Shown here one piece after another: positions 9,053 to 17,529 of a stretch of DNA of 64,000 nucleotides. The position numbers and the translations under genes were made by a program. The notes under the pieces were generated by a model that saw only the letters and a list, made by a program, of their open reading frames with translations, was not told the origin of the DNA and ran no database searches. How positions within the stretch are numbered: position 1 is the first letter of the stretch; each line of letters begins with the position of its first letter. Source of the stretch: Tautonia plasticadhaerens (GTDB lineage Bacteria > Planctomycetota > Planctomycetia > Isosphaerales > Isosphaeraceae); contig NZ_CP036426.1 of assembly GCF_007752535.1 (NCBI RefSeq), positions 1,612,001 to 1,676,000 on the forward strand, in the 5' to 3' direction.

Positions 9053-9573
9053 AGAGTTGGGGAGGTCGAAGAACCCGTTGGCCGGGGTGGCCGGACCATG
9101 ACAGATTATCGCGGCCGATGGAGGCGGGGGTCAATCCTGGTGGGGGCGATCGTGCCGGTCCATGAGGGCCGGGCTCGGACTCGGCACTGGTCAGGGTGCC
9201 GTGCCGGGTCTCATAATAGCGGGAGTTCGAAGGCGATGGGAGAGGGTGGGACGCTCGTGATGAAGTTGCATGTCGCGTTCCCGACCATACTCCGACATCT
9301 CCAATTCCCGGATCATCTCAACAGGTCCTCGAGCCGGGATCATCTCCTCCGGAGTGCACTTGACGAGGGGAATCGGCGGATCGGTGCCTGACCGAGGCCG
9401 TCCCGCCCTCTCCCCCGGGGGAGGGCGTCCGGGCGAGGCCAAGGGGATCCGGTCGCCGCCCGGAGACGGGAATCGGCGCGATTCCTCCAGCGAAGCCGGA
9501 CAAACGCAAGCCGCCCGACCTCGGCCCGATGTTCGAGGGCCGGGCGAGATCGGGCCAATGCCCCGGGGAACTG
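9053..9573. other. Intergenic region between ribF and the P-ATPase
   Basis: No convincing gene is present in this 521-base stretch. It should carry the divergent promoters for ribF and the P-type ATPase. A small palindrome, CTCTCCCCCGGGGGAGAG, sits near 9410 and could act as a terminator-like hairpin or an operator. No confident -35/-10 pair stands out. Confidence 0.3.
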
Positions 9574-10254
9574 ATGACCGAGACCGATGGGAAGCTCGTC
9601 CGGCTGACCGTGGCCGGGATGACCTGCGACCACTGCGTCCGGGCCGTTCGCAAGGCGATCGAGTCGGTGCCGGGCGTCCGCTCGGCCAGCGTCGACCTGG
9701 CTTCCGGGCGGGCAGAGGCACGAGTGATCCCCGGGTGGGTCGACGAACAGGGGCTCCGCGCCTCGGTCGCCCAGGCCGGCTACGAGGCGTCGATCGAGCC
9801 CGCCAGCGGCGAGGTCGCCGCCGCAGACCCCACCGGGGACGGGGACTCGGCCGACCCCGAGGCCGACCCCGACGGGCCGAGTCCGCCGCCGGCCGAGTCC
9901 CGGCCGGCTGACCTCGTCACGATCGGGGCCGCACCGGGGCTCGGACGCCTACCCGAACCTCCGGCGTGCGGTTCGAGCCAGGCCGTGGAATTCTCGATCA
10001 CGGGGATGCATTGCGCCAGCTGCGTGAGCCGGGTGGAACATGCCCTCTCGGGAGTCCCGGGGGTCAACGACGCCTGGGTGAACCTGGCGACCGAGCGGGC
10101 CAGGATCGTCGTCGATCGCGATCGGTTCGACCAGGCCGCCCTCGAGCGGGTCGTCTCGGCCGCCGGATACGGCGTGAAGCCTACGAGACCAGACGACGAC
10201 CCGTCCCTCGCGGCCGAGGCGATGCGTCGTGATCGAGAGGAGCGCGTCTCTTAG

Positions 10255-11698
10255 TACTACTCCGTTAGCTTGGTCTTGGAGCGGGTGAGCCAGGGCCGGC
10301 AGTGCGCGCAGTCCGGCCGGCTGACCGGCGCCAGCAGCCGCTGCAACGCCCGGCGGATCGCCGGCACCGTGATCACCGGCGCTCGGCCTCCCCCTTTTTG
10401 CCCGGCCGGGATCGCCCCCGACGGGCTCGGCGTCGCTCCAGGGTGAGGAACCCGAAGGCCAACATCACCAGGCAGGCGTGATGGTGGAAGCCCCGCCACG
10501 AGCGGCCCTCGTGGTGGTCCAGCCCCAGTTCCTCCTTCATCTGCTGGTACCCGAGCTCCACCGGCCAGCGACTCCGCCACAGGCGCACCGCGCGGATCCG
10601 GCTGGTATCGGCCGGGAGGTTGCTGAAGGCGTACTTCAGCTTGCCGTCGGCCTGCTCCTCGATCAGCAGCCAGATCGGCTCCGCCCCGGCGCAATCGCCT
10701 GTCGCCCATCCCTGGCCCGGCCAAACGCGCAGCCAGGCGAATCGGCCCCACATCGGGCCCTTGGTCCCCTCCCGCCACGTCACCTTCCGGCGCGGCGTCC
10801 GCGCCGCCAGCTCCTTCAGGCCCACCGGCCGGGGCGAGCCCTCGGCCAGGCGACGCCGCTTCTGCGGCCGCCCGCCCGTCCCGGCCTTGGGCTCGTCCCA
10901 CCTCGGCTCCTCGGTGAAGACCAGCATCTCGTCGGTCACGCCGACGACGTAGTGCAGGCCCCGCTCGGCCAGGCCGTCGCGGAACGGGCCCGAGACGCCG
11001 TAGCCGCTGTCGGCCACGACGAGCCCGCCCGGCAGCCCTTCGGCGCGGATGCGGTCGAGCAACTCCAGGGCGATCTGACCCTTGGTCAGCGACCGCCGCT
11101 CGGCCTCGGGCACCTTGGCCTTATCCAGTCGCTTCGGGTCGGCCAGCCAGCCCTCCGGGAGGTAGAGCCGCATGTTCAGCGGGTAGTGCCCCCTCGGGGC
11201 GACGTAGTGGACGCTGACGGCGCACTGGCAGTTGGCCTTCTTGCCCAGGGCGCCGCAGTACTGCCGCTGCACGCCGACGGAGTGCGTGCCCTGCTTGGGG
11301 AAGGTGGTGTCATCGATCACGAAGATGCCGGCCGGGTCGGCGAACTTCGCCGCCATCGTGGCCCGGTAGCGGCTCAGGACCGCTTGCTCGTCCCAGGTGC
11401 TCTGGCCGAGGAACTGCTGCAGGGCCTGGTCGGGGTCGGCGACGTCGAGCCCCTCCGACAGGGGGACGCGGGCGGCCATCGGCTCGACGCTCTTGCGGTC
11501 CCCGTCCTGGACCAGGCCGCGGAGGTAGACGCCGCACCAGGCGGCCTGGCGGGGCCGGTTGAAGTCGGCGCGGAAGGAGGCGGCATACGCGGCGAGGCGG
11601 TCGAGGACGTCGGGGTTTAAGTCGGGGGTGTAGGTCCGGTTCATACCCTCGGTACGAACCGCAGCAGTCGATCGTTCGTATGATTTAACGGAGTAGCA
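10255..11698 (-). mobile_element. IS701-family insertion sequence, copy 1
   Basis: The ends are TACTACTCCGTTAG at 10255 and its imperfect complement TTAACGGAGTAGCA ending at 11698. A 4-bp target duplication TTAG lies at 10251-10254 and 11699-11702. The element is 1,444 bp with one transposase gene. It is inserted exactly at the left edge of the MITE at 11702, using the MITE's own flanking TTA plus first G as target, so it arrived after the MITE. Confidence 0.9.
10373..11644 (-). CDS. IS701-family DDE transposase (copy 1)
   Basis: 423 residues, full length. The first catalytic Asp is in FVIDDTTFPKQG, followed by the family signature QYCGALGKKANCQCAVSVHY. The second Asp is in VVADSGYGVSG, and the Glu is in the YQQMKEELGLDH region. 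The C terminus is basic (ERRRARRGRSRPGKKGEAERR). The protein is very close to the copy at 20039-21310 and to the N-terminal part of the chimeric protein at 23142-24578. The gene appears intact, so the element may be active. Confidence 0.92.
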   Translation of the reverse strand: MNRTYTPDLNPDVLDRLAAYAASFRADFNRPRQAAWCGVYLRGLVQDGDRKSVEPMAARVPLSEGLDVADPDQALQQFLGQSTWDEQAVLSRYRATMAAKFADPAGIFVIDDTTFPKQGTHSVGVQRQYCGALGKKANCQCAVSVHYVAPRGHYPLNMRLYLPEGWLADPKRLDKAKVPEAERRSLTKGQIALELLDRIRAEGLPGGLVVADSGYGVSGPFRDGLAERGLHYVVGVTDEMLVFTEEPRWDEPKAGTGGRPQKRRRLAEGSPRPVGLKELAARTPRRKVTWREGTKGPMWGRFAWLRVWPGQGWATGDCAGAEPIWLLIEEQADGKLKYAFSNLPADTSRIRAVRLWRSRWPVELGYQQMKEELGLDHHEGRSWRGFHHHACLVMLAFGFLTLERRRARRGRSRPGKKGEAERR

Positions 11699-11701
11699 TT
11701 A

Positions 11702-11769
11702 GAAGCCCTGACAAAACCCGGCAGGCCTCACAGTTTTCCCAGCTTCACCAGGGGTTTTGTCAGGGCTTC
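11702..11769. mobile_element. MITE, family A copy 1 (68 bp)
   Basis: A non-coding element with 18-bp perfect inverted ends, GAAGCCCTGACAAAACCC and its complement, around a 32-bp core. It was flanked by a 3-bp TTA duplication: the right copy is at 11770-11772 and the left copy now appears at 10251-10253 and again at 11699-11701 because of the later IS701 insertion. It sits inside the P-ATPase coding sequence and shifts its frame. The second copy is at 17317-17405. A 3-bp TNA duplication is known for the IS1031 group of the IS5 family, a possible source of the transposase. Confidence 0.85.
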
Positions 11770-13435
11770 TTACTGGAGGCGGAGATTGGCGATCGGCATG
11801 GTGCTGGTCGTCCCCCTGGTGGTGCTCGGCCTGGGGCCTATGCTCTTGAGAGGGGAGTGGGCCCATGCCGCCTGGGTCGGCTGGGGGATGCTCGTGCCGG
11901 CGGCCATCCTCCAGGTCTACCTGGGAGGGCCCTATATTCGGGGGGCAATCGATCGATTGCGACACGGCTCCACAAACATGGACACGCTCGTCGCCCTTGG
12001 GATCTCGACCGCCTTCGGGTACAGCCTGTACCACCTGCTGCTCGGCCAGCATCTGCAAGCGCATTTCTTCATGGACTCCGGGATCATCCTGACGCTGATC
12101 ACGCTCGGGTCGTTCCTTGAAGCCCGCTCGAAGGGTGCTGCGGGTGAGGCGATCGAGAGGTTGCTCGACCTGGCCCCGAAAACCGCCCGCGTCGTCCGTC
12201 CCGGGGGGTAGGAGGAAGACGTCCCGCTCTCCGGTGTCTCGCTGGGAGACGTGGTGCGCGTCCGGCCCGGGGAGTCGATCCCGATCGACGGCGAGGTGAT
12301 CGAGGGGGAGTCGGACGTCGACGAGTCGATGCTCACCGGGGAGTCGATTCCCGTGTCCAAGCGCCCGGGGGACCGAGTCGCCGGGGCGTCTCGGAACGCC
12401 GAGGGTGCGATCCTCGTCCGGGCGACCCGGCTCGGCGAGCACAGCGCCCTGGAGCAAATCATCTCGATCGTCCGGGAGGCCCAGGGCTCGAAGGCCGACG
12501 TCCAACGCCTCGCCGATCGGGTCTCCTCGGTCTTCGTGCCGGTGGTGCTGGTGATCGCCCTGGTGACGCTGCTCGGCTGGCGGCTCGCGTCCGGGGGCTG
12601 GTCCGTCGCCGTCCTGAACGCTGCGGCGGTACTGATCATCGCTTGCCCCTGCGCCCTCGGCCTGGCGACCCCGGTGGCCGTGGCCGTGGCGACCGGCCGA
12701 GGGGCGAAGGAGGGATTGCTGGTCCGGGACGCCTCGGCCTTCGAGCGGATGGACCGAATCGGCGTCGTCGTGCTCGACAAGACCGGGACGATCACCGAAG
12801 GGAGGCCAACCGTATCGGAGGTCCTCCCCAGAGAGGGCTGGGATCGCGACCACGTGCTCCGGATCGCCGGTGACGCCGAACGGGGCAGCGAGCACCCGCT
12901 CGCCCACGCCCTCGCCGCGTTCGCCGGGGGGGCGAAGGTCGAGTCGTTTCGGGCCGTCCGGGGAGGCGGCGTCGAGGCCAGGGTCGACGGGGATCGGGTG
13001 CTCGTCGGCTCCCAGGCCTTCCTGAGGCGGGAGGGGGTTGAGGTGCCCGAAGCCGATCCGGATGGAGTCGGCCGGACGGTCGTTCACGTGGCCGTGAATG
13101 GCGTGACCGCCGGCTCGATCGCCCTGTCCGATTCACCCAAACCTCACGCCCGGGAGGCGGTGGCCGAACTCCACCGGCAGGGTGCCGAGGTCTTCCTGCT
13201 AACCGGCGACTCATCCTCGACCGCAATGGCGGTCGCCCAGGCCGTCGGCATCCCAGCCGACCGGGTGTTTTCCCGGGTCCTGCCGGATGAGAAGGCCGAT
13301 CGGGTCGCGATGCTCCGTCACCCCGAGGTTGGCGTGACCGAGGCCGGTGGCGGCCGGCAACGACGGGTGGCGATGGTCGGGGACGGCATCAATGACGCCC
13401 CCGCGCTGGCCGAGGCCGATGTCGGCATCGCCCGG

Positions 13436-14154
13436 GACGATCGCCGGTGCCTCGACGCGGTCCTCTGGGTCGCCCGCACCGGCGCCGCCTGGCCCGACCT
13501 GCCCGGGCGGCTGGGCAACGGCAACAGCCAGTGGCGGCGGTTCGATCGCCGGACCGCCGAGTGCCGCTGGGACCCCATCCTGGCGACGCTGCGCGCCCCG
13601 GACCTCGACCGGCTAATCCTCGACTCGACCGCCGCCAGGGGGTCGCACCCCCGTGCCGCCGGGGCGAAGAAGAGTGGGACGACACCGGCGGCCAGGTCGA
13701 GCAGGCCCTCGGCCGCAGCCGGCGCGGCTCCGGCACGAAGGTTCACGGTAGCTTCGACGGGCTCGGACATCCCGTCGAGCTGACCCTGAGGCCCGCGTAG
13801 GAGTCGGACCTCGCGCTGGCCGAGGCGCTGCTGGCCGACTACCGGTCGGAGGCGGTCATCGCCCGGGGCTACGACGAGCGGGCGTCGGTCGATGAGGTCG
13901 AGCGGCGTGGGGCCGAGGCGGTGATCCCGACCCGGCGGGGCCGCGAGCGGCAGCGGGGGGTCGACCTGCACCCATACCGCGTGCGGAACCCGGCCGAGCG
14001 GTTCAGGTCCGAGGCCGAACGGTTTCGGCGCGCGGCGACGCGGTCCGAGAAGGAGGCGGCCAATGTCCTCGCATTTTTAAGAGCGGCAGCAATGATGGTG
14101 ATGAAGCAATAGCCCGGGCATCGCAGATCCCCTAGCTCGTGTCCATAAGACCTA
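13436..14154 (+). pseudogene. IS5-family transposase remnant fused to the P-ATPase
   Basis: From 13436 the reading changes abruptly from ATPase (EADVGIA) to an IS5 transposase lacking its first residues ([20 protein letters not shown]). The catalytic region [18 protein letters not shown] follows. A frame change near 13660-13690 moves the sequence to a frame ending at a TAG at 13798. The same frame then continues with LADYRSEAVIARGYDERASVDEVE and ERFRSEAERFRRAATRSEKEA to 14112. The right end may be CTCGTGTCCATAAGACCTA near 14136-14154. No left inverted repeat is present, so the junction is a deletion and not a clean insertion. Confidence 0.85.
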
Positions 14155-14221
14155 GATGACTGTCATGCAGGTGGAGGACACCGGGCGGGAGGTGGGACAG
14201 GGGAGAGAAAACGTCGCAGTC

Positions 14222-14249
14222 CGTCACAAATCCACCCCTCCCGTTCGTC
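14222..14249 (+). promoter_or_regulatory. Candidate ECF41-type promoter upstream of the cupin operon
   Basis: CGTCACA at 14222-14228 and CGTC at 14246-14249 are separated by 17 bases. ECF41 sigma factors are reported to recognise TGTCACA and CGTC elements. This site differs at one base of the first element and lies about 70 bases upstream of the cupin start, in front of the operon that contains the ECF41 gene itself. It suggests autoregulation. The match is short and has not been tested against background. Confidence 0.4.
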
Positions 14250-14317
14250 CTTGGTACCGAGAGCCGGGACACCGTCCGGTCCCGGCCGTCCCGATGCCTG
14301 GAACGGGAGGGAGCATC

Positions 14318-14734
14318 ATGGCCCGAGCAGCACTGGTCCTGATCGTCGGCATCCTGGGTGTGGTCGGGATCGCCGCCGCACGGCACGACGAGGACGGCGA
14401 GTCGGTCAGGCCGGTGGCGGCCTACGACATCGCCGAGATGCTGGACGGCAAGGAGACGACGGCATCGGTCGTGGAAGTGACGATCGAGCCCGGCCAGGCA
14501 GGCCTCTCCCACCGCCACCCCGGGCCGGGCCTCGGCTACGTCCTCGAGGGTGAGTACGAGTGGGCGATCGACGACCAGCCGGCGATGATCCTCGAGGCGG
14601 GCGAGACGTTCTACGAGCCGGCAGGTTGCCTGCACCGGGTGTCGAGGAACCCGGGGACGGTGAGGACCCGGCTGCTGGCGTGGGTCCTGCACCCGAGGGG
14701 CGTCAAGGACATCGCCGTACCGGTGAAGGATTGA
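14318..14734 (+). CDS. Cupin-domain protein with N-terminal signal/anchor segment
   Basis: A 138-residue protein. Residues 1-21 (ARAALVLIVGILGVVGIAAA) form a signal peptide or anchor. The cupin barrel has the two metal-binding motifs: GLSHRHPGPGLGYVLEGEYEW (His, His, Glu) and EAGETFYEPAGCLHRV (His). Such small cupins bind a metal and can be isomerases, dioxygenases or sensors. The start at 14318 is preceded by GGGAGGGAG. It is the first gene of a four-gene operon with tiny gaps (22, 7 and 24 bases) that includes an ECF41 sigma factor. Confidence 0.85.
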   Translation: MARAALVLIVGILGVVGIAAARHDEDGESVRPVAAYDIAEMLDGKETTASVVEVTIEPGQAGLSHRHPGPGLGYVLEGEYEWAIDDQPAMILEAGETFYEPAGCLHRVSRNPGTVRTRLLAWVLHPRGVKDIAVPVKD

Positions 14735-14756
14735 ACCCACCCCGGGATACGCAGCC

Positions 14757-15665
14757 ATGAACGTGTTCGTTGCCGGGGCGAGCGGGGCCATCGGCCGCCC
14801 GCTCGTCGCCGAACTCGTCCGCCGGGGGCACGCGGTCACCGGCATGACCCGGTCGGACGCGGGGGCAACGGCCCTGGCCGAGCTGGGGGCTGCGGTCGCC
14901 CGGGTGAGCGCGTTCGACGCCGAGGGGCTCGAGCGGGCCCTGCGGGCGTCGGGGGCCGAGGTCGTGATCGACGAGCTGACGGCGCTGCCGCGGAGCCCGG
15001 CCGACATGGCCGCGGCCGCGGAGGGCGACCGGCGGCTGCGGTTGGAGGGCGGCGGGAACCTGCTGGCCGCCGCCCGGCGATGCGGAGCCCGGCGGTACAT
15101 CCAGCAGGCCAGCGGCTTCTTCCTCCGGCCCGGCACCGGGCTGGGGGACGAGTCCGAATCCCTGGCGGTAGACGCCAGCCCACGCATCGCGGCGAGCGCC
15201 CGCACCTACGCCGAGCTCGAGGCCCGGCTGCTGTCGGCCGGGGACATCGAGGGCGTCGCCCTGCGCTACGGGTTCTACTACGGGCCGGGCACCTGGTACC
15301 ACCACGACGGGGCGTCGGCCGGGCTGGCGCGGCGGGGCGCGATCCCGGTCATCGGCGACGGCGAGGGCGTGTGGTCGTGGGTCCACATCGACGACGCGGC
15401 CGCCGCCACCGCCGACGCGCTCACCGCACCGACCGGGGTGTACCACGTCGTGGACGACGACCCCTCCCCGGTGTCGTCCTGGCTACCGGCGTTCGCCCGG
15501 GCGGTCATGGCGCCGGAGCCGCCCCGGGTCACGGTCGAGCAGGCCCTGGCGGCCGGGGGCGAAGACGCGGTGTACTACGGGACGAGGCTACGGGGGGCGT
15601 CCAACGCCAGGGCGAAGCGAGTCTTCGGATTCCGCCCTCGCCGGCTGGAGTGGCTGACGGCCTGA
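14757..15665 (+). CDS. NAD(P)-dependent epimerase/dehydratase (extended SDR)
   Basis: 302 residues. The dinucleotide motif is at the very start, VFVAGASGAIGRPLV. The active-site region has IQQASGFFL and a YGFYYGPG segment typical of NAD-dependent epimerase/dehydratase proteins. No sugar substrate can be inferred, and many members of this subfamily act on small non-sugar ketones. It lies 22 bases after the cupin and 7 bases before the ECF41 sigma gene. ECF41 loci are characteristically linked to carboxymuconolactone decarboxylases, oxidoreductases and epimerases, so this is the expected kind of target gene. Confidence 0.88.
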   Translation: MNVFVAGASGAIGRPLVAELVRRGHAVTGMTRSDAGATALAELGAAVARVSAFDAEGLERALRASGAEVVIDELTALPRSPADMAAAAEGDRRLRLEGGGNLLAAARRCGARRYIQQASGFFLRPGTGLGDESESLAVDASPRIAASARTYAELEARLLSAGDIEGVALRYGFYYGPGTWYHHDGASAGLARRGAIPVIGDGEGVWSWVHIDDAAAATADALTAPTGVYHVVDDDPSPVSSWLPAFARAVMAPEPPRVTVEQALAAGGEDAVYYGTRLRGASNARAKRVFGFRPRRLEWLTA

Positions 15666-15672
15666 GGGCACC

Positions 15673-16518
15673 ATGACCGACGACGTGAGCGGACTGCGGC
15701 CGCGGATGATGTCCGTCGCATACCGGATGCTCGGGAGCGTGGCCGATGCCGAGGACGCCGTGCAGGACGCTTTCCTGCGCTACCAGACGGCCGGCGGCGT
15801 CTCCTCGCCGGAGGGCTTCCTGGTCCGCACCACGACCCGCATCTGCCTCGACCGGCTGCGGGAGCGGAAGCGCCGGGGGTACATCGGCCCGTGGGTGCCC
15901 GAGCCGGTGGAGACGCGCGACACCAGGGGGGATTCCGTCCTGTCCGAGTCGCTGACCCAGGCGTTCCTGTTGCTGCTGGAGCGGCTGACGCCGGGCGAGC
16001 GGGCGGCGTTCCTGCTCCGCACCGTCTTCGACTACGAGTACGCCGAGCTCGGCGAGGTCCTGGGCAAGAGCGAGGCGGCCGTCCGGCAGCTGGTCAGCCG
16101 GGCGCGGCGGCGGCTGGGACTCCACGGCGATCGACTGTTCCCGGCGGCGCCGGACCGGGCGGACGGTCTGGCCGAGCGGTTCCTCGCCGCATGCCGGGCG
16201 GGGGACGTGAAGGCGGTCGAGGCCATGCTCGCCGAGGACGTCGAGGTGCATTCCGACGGCGGCGGCAAGGCGACGGCGGCCCGGGTGGTGATCCGCGGCC
16301 GGGCCAAGGTCGCCCGGTTCCTAGCCGGGGTGTTCCGCAAGCCGTGGCTGCAGGACGTCGGCGTGGCGACGGTCAACGGCGAGCCAGGGCTGGTCTTCCG
16401 GTCCGGCGACGCGGTCATCTCGGTGCTGTCGCTGCGGGCCGATGGGGACGTGCGGGCGGTCTATATCACGGTCAACCCGGACAAGCTCGGCCGCTGGGCG
16501 GCGGCCGAGATCGAGTGA
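15673..16518 (+). CDS. ECF41-group RNA polymerase sigma factor with SnoaL-like C-terminal domain
   Basis: 281 residues. Region 2 has VADAEDAVQDAFLRYQ and region 4 has YAELGEVLGKSEAAVRQLVSRARRRL. The C-terminal ~110 residues are an NTF2/SnoaL-like domain carrying the two signatures of ECF41 factors: DGGGK near residue 196 and NPDKL near residue 267. In studied members this domain replaces an anti-sigma factor and tunes sigma activity directly. No anti-sigma gene is adjacent here, as expected. Flanking epimerase/SDR genes and an upstream candidate promoter fit an autoregulated stress or metabolite response. Confidence 0.93.
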   Translation: MTDDVSGLRPRMMSVAYRMLGSVADAEDAVQDAFLRYQTAGGVSSPEGFLVRTTTRICLDRLRERKRRGYIGPWVPEPVETRDTRGDSVLSESLTQAFLLLLERLTPGERAAFLLRTVFDYEYAELGEVLGKSEAAVRQLVSRARRRLGLHGDRLFPAAPDRADGLAERFLAACRAGDVKAVEAMLAEDVEVHSDGGGKATAARVVIRGRAKVARFLAGVFRKPWLQDVGVATVNGEPGLVFRSGDAVISVLSLRADGDVRAVYITVNPDKLGRWAAAEIE

Positions 16519-16542
16519 AGCGGATCGCAAGCGAGGTCAGCC

Positions 16543-17298
16543 ATGAAGATCGTCGTGATCGGCGGCAGCGGGCGCATCGGGCAGAAGCTGGTCGACAACC
16601 TGAACCGGCTCGGCCACGAGGCCGTGCCGGCGTCCCCGTCGTCGGGAGTGGACTCGCTCACCGGGGCCGGCCTGGCGGAGGCGTTCGCGGGGGCGGACGT
16701 GGTGGTGGACGTGTCGAACTCGCCGTCCTTCGCGGACGCGGAGGTGATGGCGTTCTTCGACACCTCGACCCGGAACCTGCTCGCCGCCGAGGAGGCCGCC
16801 GGCGTCGGGCACCACGTCGCCCTGTCGGTGGTCGGGGCCGACAGGATGCCGGACAGCGGCTACATGCGGGCCAAGGTCCACCAAGAGGGGCTGATCGAGT
16901 CCGGCGGGGTGCCGTACACGATCGTCCGGGCCACCCAGTTCTTCGAGTTCCTCGGCTGGATCTCCCAATCGGGGGCGGACGGCGATGTGGTGCGTCTGCC
17001 CACGGCCCCGATGCAGCCGCTGGCGGCCGACGACGTGGCGGCCGCGCTGGCGGATCTCGCCGTGGCGGCCCCGAGGAACGGGATGGTCGAGCTCGCCGGG
17101 CCGGAGTCGCTGCCGATCGCGGAGTTCGTGGGGCGGTTCCTGGCAGCGAGCGGGGACACCAGGACGGTGGTGGCCGACCCGGCGGCACGGTACTCCGGCG
17201 CGCTCCTCGACGGCCGCGGCCTCAACCCCGGGGACGGCGCCCTCATCGGCCCGACCCGGTTCGAGGAGTGGTTCAGCCGGTCCGCAACTGGGGCCTGA
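16543..17298 (+). CDS. NmrA-like NAD(P)-binding SDR protein
   Basis: 251 residues. The start VVIGGSGRIGQKLVDNLNRLG is the glycine-rich dinucleotide site of atypical SDRs. VALSVVGADRMPDSGYMRAKVHQEGLIE and VPYTIVRATQFFEF match the NmrA/HSCARG-type proteins, which often sense NADP(H) or reduce quinones and lack a strict catalytic triad. It is the last gene of the cupin-epimerase-ECF41 operon, 24 bases after the sigma gene. Nineteen bases after its stop lies the second MITE of family A, so the operon's terminator region has been altered. Confidence 0.87.
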   Translation: MKIVVIGGSGRIGQKLVDNLNRLGHEAVPASPSSGVDSLTGAGLAEAFAGADVVVDVSNSPSFADAEVMAFFDTSTRNLLAAEEAAGVGHHVALSVVGADRMPDSGYMRAKVHQEGLIESGGVPYTIVRATQFFEFLGWISQSGADGDVVRLPTAPMQPLAADDVAAALADLAVAAPRNGMVELAGPESLPIAEFVGRFLAASGDTRTVVADPAARYSGALLDGRGLNPGDGALIGPTRFEEWFSRSATGA

Positions 17299-17316
17299 GG
17301 TCGGGCGGTAGCATAA

Positions 17317-17405
17317 GAAGCCCTGACAAAACCTGATCGGATCGCCGTAACAATTCTGTAATTTCGTGGTTTCCGGCTATGCGGCGGGGGTTTTGTCAGG
17401 GCTTC
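17317..17405. mobile_element. MITE, family A copy 2 (89 bp)
   Basis: The ends match copy 1: GAAGCCCTGACAAAACC at 17317 and GGTTTTGTCAGGGCTTC ending at 17405, around an unrelated 55-bp core. A 3-bp TAA duplication lies at 17314-17316 and 17406-17408. Copy 1 has TTA, so both fit TNA. It lies between the NmrA-like gene and the convergent CGNR gene. Transcribed, it folds into a 17-bp hairpin that could act as a bidirectional terminator. Confidence 0.85.
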
Positions 17406-17529
17406 TAAGGCAGCTGCAAGCCATTGCAACACCATTCCTTGATGGGACTGAGTGGCCTTTGACGACGCTTCAGGGCGAGGACCTCTCCGCGGGTACAGGG
17501 GGCGAGCAGCACGGTCTCGCTCGCCCCGA

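Larger units (their letters stand above)
9574..13435 (+). pseudogene. Copper-type P1B ATPase, interrupted and 3'-truncated
   Basis: A heavy-metal-exporting ATPase gene in pieces. Part 1 (9574-10250) encodes two HMA domains with GMTCDHC and GMHCASC. Part 2 resumes at 11773 and runs through the membrane helices, [16 protein letters not shown] (the CPC ion site), DKTGTITEG (the phosphorylated Asp) and [10 protein letters not shown]. Between them lie a MITE and an IS701 element. Removing both, with one TTA kept, joins the halves in frame as ...ERVSYWRRRLAIGM. A TAG at 12209-12211 interrupts part 2, and the gene stops being an ATPase at about 13435, where it runs into an IS5 transposase. The last membrane helices are gone. 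It cannot make a working pump. Confidence 0.9.
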
